Shown one piece after another: positions 21,001 to 31,982 of a stretch of 52,534 bases of DNA (the first letter of the stretch is position 1; the number at the start of each line of letters is the position of its first letter). This DNA comes from Discostella pseudostelligera (Eukaryota; Bacillariophyta; Thalassiosirophyceae; Thalassiosirales; Thalassiosiraceae), in contig JALLBK010000526.1 of NCBI GenBank assembly GCA_036940085.1, positions 1 to 52,534 on the forward strand, read 5' to 3'. The notes beneath the pieces are model-generated. The model did not search any database, was not told the DNA's origin, and saw only the letters and a list, made by a program, of their open reading frames with translations. The position numbers and the translations under genes were made by a program.

Positions 21001-22252
21001 TGGCTTCACTCTGACCTTATTGGTATTGTCTTTATTGGGCCTGTGATATTTGAATGCGTTGCAGAAGTGATTGCTCCACCACGAGCAGGCACAAAATCCA
21101 AGAAATCGACAATGGCTTTAGATACAAGGGCGTTTGCAAGTGTGACTTCTCTCGACAAGTGCGTGGTTGGAATTCTCAAAGAATTGAACCGTGGTGTTGG
21201 CACTAATGACAATGAACGAGGATTACTTGAGGTATTGTTAGCCCCACTGCATTCCCTATCTGCTTCAATATGCATTACTCTACGTTCATTTGAGAAGGCA
21301 CATGATAGGCTTGGACGATTGCTCAGCGACGAAATATCCTCGTACGACAAGAAGCGCCCAACAGTGTATGCACTCTCTGAGATGGTATGGTCTCAGTTAG
21401 TGCAAATTCGGATGCTTTGCCCACATTCTAGTGTTCCATTGAAAAACGTTGTACGCACAACTGGTGCATTGAACGAACCATCGATGCTGCCTCATGATAT
21501 TTTGATATTTCACCGTGAAATTGCATCAAAAATAGTCGGGTATGGGATATGGCTTTGGGGTATTACGTTGCGTGGTAATACCCACATGAATATTATATCA
21601 CCGTGCTTCAATCGAAAATGCTGCATAGAATGGGAACGGCTTCGGGCGCAAATCTTTACAGTGGATCATCCTCAAAAAGTATGTGATGGAAGATTTGCGA
21701 TCGACGCCTGTGAACATTCTACAGCAGTCGAATTTAATTTGTCAAATCCATATTCTGAATTGATTGGTGCGAGAGGTGATAGTATATCAGTGTTTCCCGA
21801 GAGCATATTTCTTTTAGGCAAAAGGTTGGTTTCGCTGAACTTGGAGAATTGTGCTCTGGCGAGCCTCCCTGTGTCGATCGGATATCAATTAGCCAATCTT
21901 CGGGTGAGTGTGTTATAACTGCTGATCGAATTTGCTTCGTTCGATTTGGTGCGTAAGAAGACTCATGTTGTCTGACATTGCGGAAAAGCTATTGAACATT
22001 TCACACAATCTCTTGTCGGAGCTCCCTGCTTCCTTATTGAACATGTCAAGCCTTGAGCATTTGGACGTCTCTTACAATAAACTGACTAGACTTCCCACGC
22101 ACTTGAGCAAGTGCGTTAGTCTCCGAGTTCTGGATGTGTCCTACAATCAGCTAGAAAGTTTCCCGTCGGATTTGGCTCTACAGTGCCATAATCTACAAGC
22201 TTTGTTGCTAGATGGCAACCCTGCCATTACTACTGGAAGGATGACCAGCTGA
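18010..22252 (+). CDS. zf-C3H1 (ZFC3H1/Red1-like) protein with C-terminal leucine-rich repeats
   Basis: Exons 18010-21903 and 21989-22252, up to 1385 aa; an ATG at 18154 may be the real start. Order: an acidic low-complexity N-terminus (Asp and Glu runs), a coiled coil near residues 180-260 (EELEEEVDLHARTLESISIK), then a CCCH finger near 497-517, CPYELGGTCDDDQCSYQH, spaced C-x7-C-x4-C-x3-H. That spacing and CPYE..G.C sequence match the zf-C3H1 finger of ZFC3H1 and fission yeast Red1/Red5-type factors, which link nuclear RNA to exosome decay. A long helical region follows, then four to five leucine-rich repeats (LENCALASLP, NISHNLLSELP, DVSYNKLTRLP, DVSYNQLESFP) in the last 110 residues. The phase 0 intron falls exactly between LRR units. 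Nuclear RNA surveillance is inferred from the finger only. Confidence 0.75.
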
Positions 22253-23445
22253 ATAAAATAGAACAAGTGCAATCGTTTTATTATCGCCGCTAGTATAGTT
22301 GATTGTTGAATATATTGCCCACTCCCTTTCAAGAAATGGATACGATGAGAGATGATTGTGGTGGCCATGACACCCTCTCCATCACTATTTTGATCTTTTG
22401 GTGCAACGCGGAATTGAAGGATACCATTGATGCGCGCTGGGGCCTCTCGGGGCGATGATGATCCATTTCAATATGACAGCTCTGCGACCATGAAGCAATG
22501 TCCCCCACTGCCAAATGAATCTGCTCCTTTTGCGCTCTCCAGCCCATTTTTACTCACGTACCTAACTCGTCCCTACACTACGCCGATATTTATTCATGAC
22601 CACTATAACAGAAAAATCGAACGAGAATCTTGCATTGCCGCCGGCATGCAATAATTGTTGTTATTATCTGACTTGGAGTGCTGATATCTACCGCCACCAT
22701 TTCCTCCGTCTCTCCGCCACATCTTAACCCCATTACGTCGTCGTCGTCGATGTCGGGTGGCATTTTAACATCAATGCAAGAGGTAGCAGCGTAGTAGGAG
22801 GAGCGCCGACGGAGAAATAACCAGCGAAAAGTCATCGGTCGATCAAAATAGGTAAAAGAGGTAAAAATAGCTATCTATGGGTGTGTTTTCATGGCCATAG
22901 CGACATCGTGTTGGCGTTGGTTTTGGTGTTTTGTGTGATGGTGATGGGCGGCAAAAGCAAAAGATATTACATGCGCCTGTCTGACGTCGGTGAATATCTC
23001 TTCCACGTGTAATATCGCTGCGGAGAGACCACCGGAGGTCGGCCGCCACGTGGAGCTCCTTTGTGACTTCTCCGTAGGGTGCCCTGCGTTGGAAATCGTA
23101 CTATTCGAAAAAAATAATGCCTGCTGCTTCATTCAACTCCAACAACTTCATCCAACTGCCTGTGCACCATCGCATCTCGACCATCCATCGCATCGTCTTG
23201 TTGTCTGACACATCGCGAACTCGGCCTGTCGCCAATCATTATTTCAACCCCCTCTATCACCGCCACCACCCACCAATCAATTCATCTATCATCCATCACC
23301 ACCTTACCATACTGCACCTGAGTAGTGGCAGACTCTCTGAGACTATTCCAAATCGTTCATTTATCTACAATCTCTCCATCATCGGACTGAAACAACGACC
23401 ACACACGTCCGAAAAACACGAGAGAAGGAGTCCAGCTTGAATTGA
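22253..23445. promoter_or_regulatory. 1.2-kb spacer upstream of RNR1
   Basis: No convincing coding frame occurs on either strand. Between 22980 and 23055 there is TGACGTCGG (22982-22990) and two CACGTG boxes (23004-23009 and 23047-23052), set in a GC-rich patch. 23110-23440 is C/T/A-rich, as expected for a 5' UTR. The E2F-like TTCCCGCCA found at other promoters is absent here, although RNR genes are classical E2F targets elsewhere. Confidence 0.4.
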
Positions 23446-26400
23446 ATGGTCATGGAGCGTCGTCGTCGCACCAATTCCAACAACAGCTCCAATAATGGCA
23501 TGATGATGATGATGATGATGAGATGCAATGCTGCTGCTTCCTTCACTCTTCTCGGCATAGTCGCAATTGTATTCTACAGTGGGAGTAGTCCTCTTCTACC
23601 GACTGTGGATAGTTCTCTTTTTCCTCTCATTAATAATCATCACCATCGGTGGCAATCATTGCATCGACATCATCATCTATGGCCAGGGCGACGGGGGAGT
23701 GGCGGCGGCAGCAGTTTAGCATTCATTCATAGAGGTGGGGGTGGTGGCAGCGCGACAGTTATACAAGATAATTATAATGACAACAGCGAGGATAATGATT
23801 TATTCTCCATGGAAGCAGTGGCAGTAGCAGAAGGATCTGTCTCATCTGCCACATCATCTGTCTCACCCGATGATGAGCTCGTCACCAAAATGGCAAAAGA
23901 AACAGAAGAAGAGACGAACAATGTAGTAGAGGAGCTAATAGATGATAATGGCAGGAAGTATGACGAAAAGGGCACTACTACTGAAACAATACATGTCGTT
24001 AAAAAGGATGGGACATTGCAGCCAGTGGAGAAAGATAAGGTGAGCAAACGTTTCTCTCTTGATTGATGGCAATCATTGCACATTAAGTACACACACACAC
24101 TTGCAATATCATCTCGTCTGACATCTTGTCATCATCCATTATATATATTGTGTCCGTTTCATGTTGTGCACTATATAGATATTCCAACGGTTGAAGCATC
24201 TCTCCACCGGCCTAGATCTACGCTTCCTATCTCTCTCCGACCTCACCCAATCCATTATGGCAGGCATCTATCCGAACATTACCACATTCGAAATTGACAC
24301 TCTTGCCTCCGAAACGGCCGCGTCCAAGTCGACACAACATCCAGACTATTCTCGACTAGCCGCACGGATATGTGTATCGGCCAATCATAAGTCGACACCA
24401 TCGACATTTGCCGAGGCAACATCGATCTTGAATGAAGATGGAAGGGGCTTTGTGAGTAATGAAATTGCTGATTTAGTCAAAAGACGATCAGATGAGATTG
24501 AAGAACGGATGGATATGTCACGTGACTTTGATATGTCGTACTTTGGTTTCAAAACATTGGAGAGGTCGTATTTGTTAAAGTTGGACCAAGATACGATTAT
24601 TGAACGACCGCAATATATGTGGATGAGGGTGGCGTTGGGGATACATTGTTCTAAATCTCACGACGACGATGATGATGATGATGATGATTATGATGATGGT
24701 ATTGACGATAGTGCAGATAATGAGAAAAGTACCGCTGTTCAACCACAACGAAGGAAGGGACGGCCACAACTTAGCAAAGAGGAAGAAGAGAATGCCAACC
24801 TTAAGGATGCCTTCGAAACCTACGATTTAATGAGTCGAGGATACTTCACACATGCCAGTCCAACATTGTTCCATGCAGGGACGACACATCCTCAATTGAG
24901 TAGTTGTTTCTTGGTCCAAATGAGCGATGATTCGATAAATGGTATTTATGATACCCTGAAACGATGTGCTGTGATTTCCAAGGTGAGAGAGAACGGATGC
25001 TCGTCTTGGGTTTATGTTTGTATCAACTTATTTCACTCATTGATCGCCTGCCTTTTCGCAATATATTAACAAAGGCCGCTGGGGGCATCGGCTTATGTGT
25101 CAACAAAATTCGAGCTCGCGGTACATTCATCAAAGGAACGCGTGGCGTATCCAATGGATTGGTGCCGATGCTTCGAGTGTATGACTCAACGTCGCATTAC
25201 GTTGATCAGGGCGGGGGTAAACGTCCTGGAGCATTCGCCATCTATCTTGAGCCATGGCATGCGGATGTATTCGACGTGTTAAATTTGCGAAAAAATCATG
25301 GCAAGGAGGAACAGCGGGCACGGAACTTATTCTACGGATTGTGGGTTCCGGATCTTTTCATGAAACGAGTCGAGGAGGATGGGGTTTGGAGTTTGATGTG
25401 CCCACACCAATGTCCTGGTCTCGCGGAGTGTCATGGAGAAAAGTTCGACCAGCTCTATGAGGGGTATGAATCAGAGGGGAGGTATATTCGACAAGTCCGA
25501 GCTCGTTCGTTGTGGGCTGCGATACTAGATGCCCAGATTGAAACCGGAACGCCCTACTTACTTTACAAGGATGCGGCGAATAGGAAGAGCAATCAATTAA
25601 ATCTTGGGACAATTCAATGCAGTAATCTCTGCACAGAGATTATCCAGTATACCAACGAAGAAGAAGTTGCCGTTTGCAATTTGGCGAGTATTTGCCTGTC
25701 GAAGTTTGTTGTGAGTGAGAGAGGTAGCTATGGTTCCACCGAACCTGGTACGGCATACTTCGACCATGAGGAGCTCCACAGAGTGGCAAAGATAGTTACG
25801 AAGAATCTAGACAAGGTGATCGATATAAATCAGTATCCGATCGAAGGGGCTAAGAAGTCCAACCGGAGTCATCGGCCGATAGGAATTGGCGTATCCGGAC
25901 TTGCTGACGCATTCTTACGGCTGGGATTGCCGTTTGCATCAAAGGATGCAAAAGAGTTGAATGAAGCGATATTTGAAACGATATACCACGCTGCACTTGA
26001 AGCCAGCCACGAGATCGCACAGGAGAAGGGATCGTATGCCACGTTTCATGGCAGTCCAGCCAGTATGGGGAAGTTGCAGTTTAATCTTTGGGGTATGAAT
26101 GACGATGAAACTCCAAGCCGCCGGAGACGTTTCAGTGACCAAATGGGGGACAATTCATATCATACAAGTATTCAACGATACGCTAAATCAGTGGAAGGGG
26201 TTGGATACGACTGGGGCGAGCTGCGACAAAAAATAATAAAAGGCGGCTTGCGGAATTCATTGCTCGTTGCACCAATGCCAACAGCATCGACGTCTCAAAT
26301 TCTAGGCGTTAATGAGTGCTTTGAGCCATTTGCTTCAAATCTCTATGTTCGACGAGTCAAAGCGGGAGAGTTCATTGTTGTCAATCCTCACTTGATTCAA

Positions 26401-26900
26401 GATTTGACGGACTTGGGAGTATGGAACAAAAATGTTAGAAATCAGTTAATGAGAGACGGAGGGTCGGTTGCAAAGATTGACTGCATACCTGATCACCTGA
26501 AGGAGCTGTACATGACAGTCTGGGAGATTAAAATGAAAGACATAATAGATATGGCCGCTGACAGAGGGAAGTTTATTGACCAGAGTCAAAGTCTGAACTT
26601 GTTCATGGCTGTACCTACCGCTAACAAGCTAACTGCGATGCACTTTTATGCATGGAAAAAAGGATTGAAGGTGAGAGTAGTAGCGATTGAAATGTCTAAC
26701 TTGATTCTTCGTGATGTCTGATCACTTACACTTATTTCGTTGATTAACAGACGGGTATTTACTATCTTCGAACCAGACCAGCTGTGAACGCTATACAATT
26801 TACAGTGTCGAAGAACATGTCGGATGAAAGTCTTGAGGTCCAGGCGCAGAGCATACCCGAGCTTACTAACGATAGTGAATGTTTGAGCTGTTCTGCCTAA
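23446..26900 (+). CDS. RNR1: ribonucleoside-diphosphate reductase large subunit (class Ia), with N-terminal hydrophobic extension
   Basis: Exons 23446-24039, 24179-24982, 25075-26670 and 26751-26900, 1047 aa, all introns phase 0. The enzyme reduces ribonucleoside diphosphates together with the radical-bearing small subunit. The ATP cone begins around residue 183 (VVKKDG...DKIFQRL...) and ends [14 protein letters not shown]. Active-site residues are present: Cys441 (SSCFL), the N-x-C-x-E motif Asn650/Cys652/Glu654, and Cys667 (VAVCNLASI). PTASTSQI, the radical-path region and a C-terminal Cys1042-x2-Cys1045 redox tail are also present. Two oddities: a 180-residue N-terminal extension with seven Met in a row, a hydrophobic segment ([16 protein letters not shown]) and [10 protein letters not shown]; and an Asp-rich insertion near residues 360-390. 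The extension could target a plastid or membrane, or an internal Met (about 23809) may start a cytosolic form. Confidence 0.95.
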
Positions 26901-27026
26901 CATGATAAATAAATAAATTAATTAATTACTCGAGTACACGCCACGAGGCTAAGAGTGAAAGAACTTCATTCTAGTACTAATTGCATGCGATATCGTTGCG
27001 TCGGAACCATCCGCAGAACTGTCGGT

Positions 27027-29246
27027 CTACTGCTTGCCCAACTCTCCCGTTGCTTTCAATTTGAAGTCAAGCAGCTTCTTTAAGCTTGCGAACATGACCA
27101 TCTGATTTGAGAGATATTCATTCGATCGTCTTTGCTGCTGCGCGCGTCGAAACTTTTCCCAATCGAGATTGCGAGTACTTATTGACGTCATGTCATCCTG
27201 TAAGTTAAGCAGCTGAGTGTTTGATTCCTTCTCAAGCCACACTTGTCGGAGACGAGAACATTCGATTTCCAGTTCTCGGTGTTCATCCGTCAGAGTATCC
27301 AACGTTTCATAGTATCTAGCCTTATCTCGATCATGTATCGTTTGATGATCATGAAACTGCTTTCTTTTGACCTTTAGTTCCTTAATCTGACAATCGTGAC
27401 GTAAAGTGATCTAAGAGTCAAAATCTGATGTGAAACGAAGAGGTTCACCATGAGACTCACCTTTGGCTTCAGTTCATGTTGTTTCATCTCGAGCGTCTGG
27501 GCAATTTCCTGAACCACGTTGCTAATATCCTCCAAAGTCTTTGCCTTTAAAGTGTTCAAAGAGACCGTTTCTTTGCTCGTTGCGACGAGCTTGTTGCTAA
27601 TGTCGTTGAATTCCGTGACTCCTGCGATTCGCTCTTCCTTTTGGTGATGCGATAATATCTCGTGCTGCTGGCGTTTGATGGCATGTTCAGTCTTTTGAAG
27701 CTCCGAGAGACTCGTTTCCATTGCCATGATTTCTAGTTTGAAGTTGTCGCACACCTCACGATTCTTAATAATCTCCTCCCGCAATACAGCAACATCATTA
27801 CTGCTTACGCATCTTCCACCAAGTTGTTGTATCCTCTCTTCGCCATCCATCGATTTGATGAAGTCGCTAAGTTCATCATTTTTCGACACAAGTAACTCCT
27901 TCAATAACATCATATTGTGAATGTCATCCCGTAACGCGAGTAATTTTGTTATCGCGTCATTCAGTTCCTAAGGAAATCGGACGGCAGAAGTTAGTAGAGG
28001 TGTTGGTGTTTCTTGTCGAGGTGGTTATTATTTGCATGCTCACCTTTTTCAACATCGTCCAATTGTTGCTTTTCCGAGCCTGGTCGCCTAGCTGTTCGAG
28101 TTCCATTTGTTTTCGAGTCAGACGCTCATCAATCTCAGCTGCTATGTCTTCGTAATAGCCATCGCCCTCATCTATATTATCCGAGTCCGCTTCTTTTTGC
28201 GCTCGCAGTAGCATCAACTCCGCAGTTTGTCGTTCGGGTATGGCACTCGCTTCGAGGTGGCGAACAGCCTGTTGATATTCGTGGTCAATCTCTTCGACAA
28301 TGTCCTCGATAGTCTTCCCTTCGAAAGTTTCAATCAATTGCAATACGTGCTTAACCTGCTTGAATCGCTGTTTGGTAAAGGTCAAAGACAGGAGCTGGTC
28401 CTCTCGTTGTTGCTCAAGGCGAAGTTCATCATCTTGTGCTTGCCTCATTTCGCTTGCTTGAGCAAGAAGCCCTTGGAAGTCGGTGCTGTTGTTAATTTGT
28501 GCTTGCTCCCGTTGAAGCCGATCCTGCAACTGTCGTTTCTCCGCTTCTAGCTGGTTGATGTTTTCGAGTGTATCTGTTGATGTTGTGCAATCTGCGTTCG
28601 TTGCCGTGAATTGCTTATGCACTTCGATGAACTAAGGGAACAGGAGAGGTGAGAAATGGTCACTTCTCATTTTTGCATTTTCATATCCCAATGAACACAC
28701 AACTATTCTCTCACCTCCGCTTGCAACTCTTTGTAAGCGTCCAACAACTCTCTCAGACTGCCATTCGTTGGCATGGACAGATGATACTCCGAGGGAATAT
28801 CGAAAGGCGTCAGATAACGAGCGAGGTATTCCTCCTTACGCAGAAGTTCGTAGTCCGAAAGCACCCAATGCAGTATTTGATAAATCACTTCCTTTTGGCC
28901 AAATCCATCATTGTGGTCGGGAAGAACACACTTGCATTTGTGCCTCATCAAGAAATGACGCATATTCTCAACAGCCGTATCTCTGGATACAACTCGAAGG
29001 TCTGCCTTGAGATCGGTATTCAATGATGCTAGAACATCATTTAGAATTTGTAGGTGCTCATCGGGAGGTTTGTCATCAAAATCAACCTGTACAAAAGGAG
29101 CGCACAGCCGAGCATATTCATTTCATTAGTACGACCCGTGTGAAGAATGCGAAGTGATAAACAAAGATACAGTCGAGAGAACTTGCCGCTCGGATAGAAA
29201 TGTTAAATGGCTTCTCCTTGAGACGGCCAACAATGAATTGCAGCAT
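27027..29246 (-). CDS. IFT81: intraflagellar transport protein IFT81
   Basis: Exons in transcript order are 29246-29187, 29086-28715, 28631-28044, 27967-27461 and 27410-27027, giving 636 aa, close to the usual 650-680. The N-terminal calponin-homology-like tubulin-binding domain shows VDFDDKPPDEHLQILNDVL, GFGQKEVIYQILHWVLSDYE and EEYLARYLTPFDIPSEY, all diagnostic of IFT81. The rest is almost continuous coiled coil, the part that pairs with IFT74 in IFT-B. Exon 1 encodes 20 residues (MLQFIVGRLKEKPF...) and ends at a GC donor (GCAAGT), not GT. Intron 4 is only 50 bp. IFT-B builds flagella, so its presence fits an organism with flagellated gametes. The 3' end is 126 bp from the convergent RNR1 gene. 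Confidence 0.93.
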
Positions 29247-29409
29247 GATCTCTCTCTCTCTAGCCTTTTCTTTGAATAATTTGTGTGTCACCAGCGAAGG
29301 CAAACGACGGAGTTCGTTGATTTCAAAAATAATTTTGAAAAGTCCACCGCCACGCTGACTCTGCTTCGGGATGCTTGCGATGTTCAAGTCAACAATAACG
29401 ATACAAGTA

Positions 29410-30045
29410 TTAATTGCTCCCACCTTTTGGCAACGATTGCAACGATGAAGATTGTCGATGTTGTTGCTGTGGCTTAACTTGCGTTCCAACACCCTGAGGT
29501 ATATGTTTATGTCGAAACGGTGCATGTTCGGTAGCTAATGCCAATTCATGAACTGTATAGTAATAATAATTCATTGACATGGGTGACTGCATTGTTGCAT
29601 CGTCGTCGCCAGCTGCTGCATCATCACCATTTCTATTGCTAGCGACATCAATAGGATGCACATGCGCCACAATCAACGTCTTGCGCAAATCAGGCATCAT
29701 CCTAACCATTGTCTGCAGCCTTCTCCAATCCAATACTCCGCCGTCATCACTATTTGGGACATGAACACAAAAATCGGAATGGACCAAGGATGGACTATCC
29801 GAGTAGAGCACGAGCTCACATCCAAATTGCAAGCCGGAATGGACGCGATAGCCCTTGGCGATGAAGTGATGTCGTACTATGGAGATGCGATCTTCATGGC
29901 TGAGAAGGGAGGGCGGTACTGATGATGTTATTGTGGTACTTGTTGTTGGTATTGTTGTGGCACTTGGAGTCAGTGCGGGTGAGGACACAGAGGCGGGTGC
30001 GGGTGGTATTACCATAGGGCCGGATTCATCGCCATGGGTCATCAT
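29410..30045 (-). CDS. tRNA-splicing endonuclease catalytic subunit (SEN2/SEN34-like)
   Basis: Single exon, 211 aa. After a Pro/Ser/Thr-rich N-terminus, residues about 50-140 show the endonuclease fold: HHFIAKGYRVHSGLQFGCEL, VLYSDSPSLVHSDFCVHV and LDWRRLQTM...RKTLIVAHV. The family's triad is present: Tyr in VLY, His eight residues later in VHSDF, and Lys in RKTL. The enzyme excises introns from pre-tRNA as part of a heterotetramer. SEN2 and SEN34 are hard to separate here; L-W-L near the Lys slightly favours SEN2. The protein is short for SEN2 (usually over 400 aa), and the C-terminus after the domain is low complexity. It is divergent from the IF-3 gene, with the two ATGs 190 bp apart, and upstream of IFT81 on the same strand. 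Confidence 0.75.
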   Translation of the reverse strand: MMTHGDESGPMVIPPAPASVSSPALTPSATTIPTTSTTITSSVPPSLLSHEDRISIVRHHFIAKGYRVHSGLQFGCELVLYSDSPSLVHSDFCVHVPNSDDGGVLDWRRLQTMVRMMPDLRKTLIVAHVHPIDVASNRNGDDAAAGDDDATMQSPMSMNYYYYTVHELALATEHAPFRHKHIPQGVGTQVKPQQQHRQSSSLQSLPKGGSN

Positions 30046-30235
30046 GATGTTGTGGAAAAAATGGAAACGTTCGATTGACAGACGAAGTCATTTGACTCAC
30101 CGTCGACGGACAGACTCGCCCCTGACGCACACGCGTGCTTGTGCACCCATCACACCGACCACCGACCGCCGCAGCTTCTTCGCGACGACATCTAGAACTA
30201 GAAGATGTCGCAAGCGACAAGCGACGCCAAACGCA

Positions 30236-31423
30236 ATGGCAATGGCAGCAACCTCATCATCATTCTCCTCGCCCATGACCATGAAGCTTCAGAACACAAT
30301 GGCGAGCATAGCATCTCTCGCGGCACTAATTGCACTCGTTGCTAGCGTGGCATCGTCGTCGACAATAACACCCGCCGCCGCCTTCACATCAATCTCGTCG
30401 TCGTCTCTCGCCATCATCCCCACCCGCAGAGCGAAGTCGATACATCCATTCTTATTTCCATCATCATCATCATCATCATCATCGCCAACATGCGCAACCA
30501 GCAGCAGCCGCACCTCCCTCTCAGCCATTCGACGAGGAGGCGGTCGTCGTCCAGACGGTGGACGCAAAACACCCGAATTCGTCCCTACTATGAACAACGA
30601 TATTAAAAACACTGAACTTCGCGTAAACATCGTCACCAAGGACGGCAAGGATGAAAGTCTCGGCATCATGTCCAAAGCTGAGGCACTTGCCAAAGCCAAG
30701 GAATTGGGCAATCTGGACCTCATACTAATCAATGAAAACTCTGATCCACCGGTATGTAAGATTGTCGATTACTCCAAGTATCGTTACAGTCTTGAAAAAA
30801 AACGTAAAGAGAAGGCTAAGAATTCCAAGGCTACAGAAATTAAAGAGGTGAAAATGTCCTATATTATTGGTGATCATGACTACGATGTACGATTACGTGC
30901 GGCAGCGAAATTTATCCGAAGTGGCAATCGCGTCAAGGCGTCGATACAATTCCGTGGTCGTGAAGTCCAGCATGATAATTTGGGTGTAGAACTATTGGTG
31001 AGATTGGCGAATGATTTGGAGGCCATTGCCAACATGGAGGGGAAGCCACGTCGTGAGGGACGGACATTGGGGGCTATTCTAAGTCCGCGTGCTGAGGTGG
31101 TCAAGGCATTGAATGATGCTAAGCGTAATAAGGAACGGGAGAAGAAGAAGGCCAAGGCGGAGAGTTTGGCCAAGAGGATGGAGGCGGAGAGTGCTAAATT
31201 GGGTGGCGGAAGTGGAAGTGGGGGTACAATTACGATGATGATGGAGGGTGGCGGTGTTGGGGAGGAGGATGACGACGTGATTGGAGGACTGTTTGATGGC
31301 ATTGATCTCGAGGAGGATGAGGACGACGACGATGATGATGAGTTTGATGACACGGATTTTGATGATGCGGATTTGGATGAGTTGTTGGGTTCGTCGAAGG
31401 TTGCAGATGATCTCTTCACTTGA
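30236..31423 (+). CDS. infC: plastid translation initiation factor IF-3
   Basis: Single exon, 395 aa from ATG 30236. The frame is open upstream, but this Met starts the targeting sequence. A hydrophobic signal (SIASLAALIALVASVASS) is followed by PAAAFTS, an ASAFAP-type site, and a Ser-rich transit peptide. The IF-3 N-domain (about 118-190) has LRVNIVTKDGKDESLGIMSK and NSDPPVCKIVDYSKYRY. The C-domain (about 200-290) has KEVKMSYIIGDHDYDVRLRA, KFIRSGNRVKASIQFRGRE and GRTLGAILSPR. It blocks 30S-50S joining and proofreads the start codon. A C-terminal extension of about 100 aa ends in an acidic tail (DEDDDDDDEFDDTDFDD), longer than in bacteria but known in organellar IF-3s. Confidence 0.93.
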   Translation: MAMAATSSSFSSPMTMKLQNTMASIASLAALIALVASVASSSTITPAAAFTSISSSSLAIIPTRRAKSIHPFLFPSSSSSSSSPTCATSSSRTSLSAIRRGGGRRPDGGRKTPEFVPTMNNDIKNTELRVNIVTKDGKDESLGIMSKAEALAKAKELGNLDLILINENSDPPVCKIVDYSKYRYSLEKKRKEKAKNSKATEIKEVKMSYIIGDHDYDVRLRAAAKFIRSGNRVKASIQFRGREVQHDNLGVELLVRLANDLEAIANMEGKPRREGRTLGAILSPRAEVVKALNDAKRNKEREKKKAKAESLAKRMEAESAKLGGGSGSGGTITMMMEGGGVGEEDDDVIGGLFDGIDLEEDEDDDDDDEFDDTDFDDADLDELLGSSKVADDLFT

Positions 31424-31982
31424 AGAAAAGAACCGAGAAGAGACGAGAGACAGAGAGAGCGATACATGGATTGTGCATTGTGTCGGAGGAGCTGCGGCGG
31501 AGTGGAGGAAGTGGAAGAAGCAATTTAGATTTGTATGGATAATTCTCTATTGAGCTAAAAGACGAGCATTGTTCGATAAAGCACAAGGACTCGCGGTGCC
31601 ACTCGAGTACCTCTTTAGGTAGTATAGTTTATCGGCGTTTGATTTCATCATCTGCGTCGACCCGCATCGACTAGCTGACGGTGTGGAATTGGCGCCATTT
31701 CAAATGCGACGGACGGACGCGACCCGTCGGAGCTGCCAACACCACACAAAAATTCCACAACCGCACCAACTCTCTACACACCCCATCCACCCACACACAG
31801 ACAGACGCATCCAAATCCAAACCATTGTGCAACCAAGCAAGCAACAAGCAATAACAAACAACTACTACTAATACTAAGCAAAAGCAAGGCTAATCGGCAA
31901 CCGGCAACCTTGACATCTATCGCCACTTGCCGCCCTCACACTCATCACGAACGTAAACACTTCCACTCTAATACTGCAAACC
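31424..31982. promoter_or_regulatory. spacer and 5' UTR of NOP58
   Basis: No supported gene. TTGGCGCCATTT at 31689-31700 is a palindromic E2F-like site. From 31740 to 31980 the plus strand is C/A-rich and purine-poor, as expected for an untranslated leader. Confidence 0.35.

Noticed and set aside
22590..23440. Several 60-107 codon frames in the RNR1 upstream region
   Set aside because: They overlap each other on both strands, most lack an ATG start, and none shows a motif, signal or splice junction.
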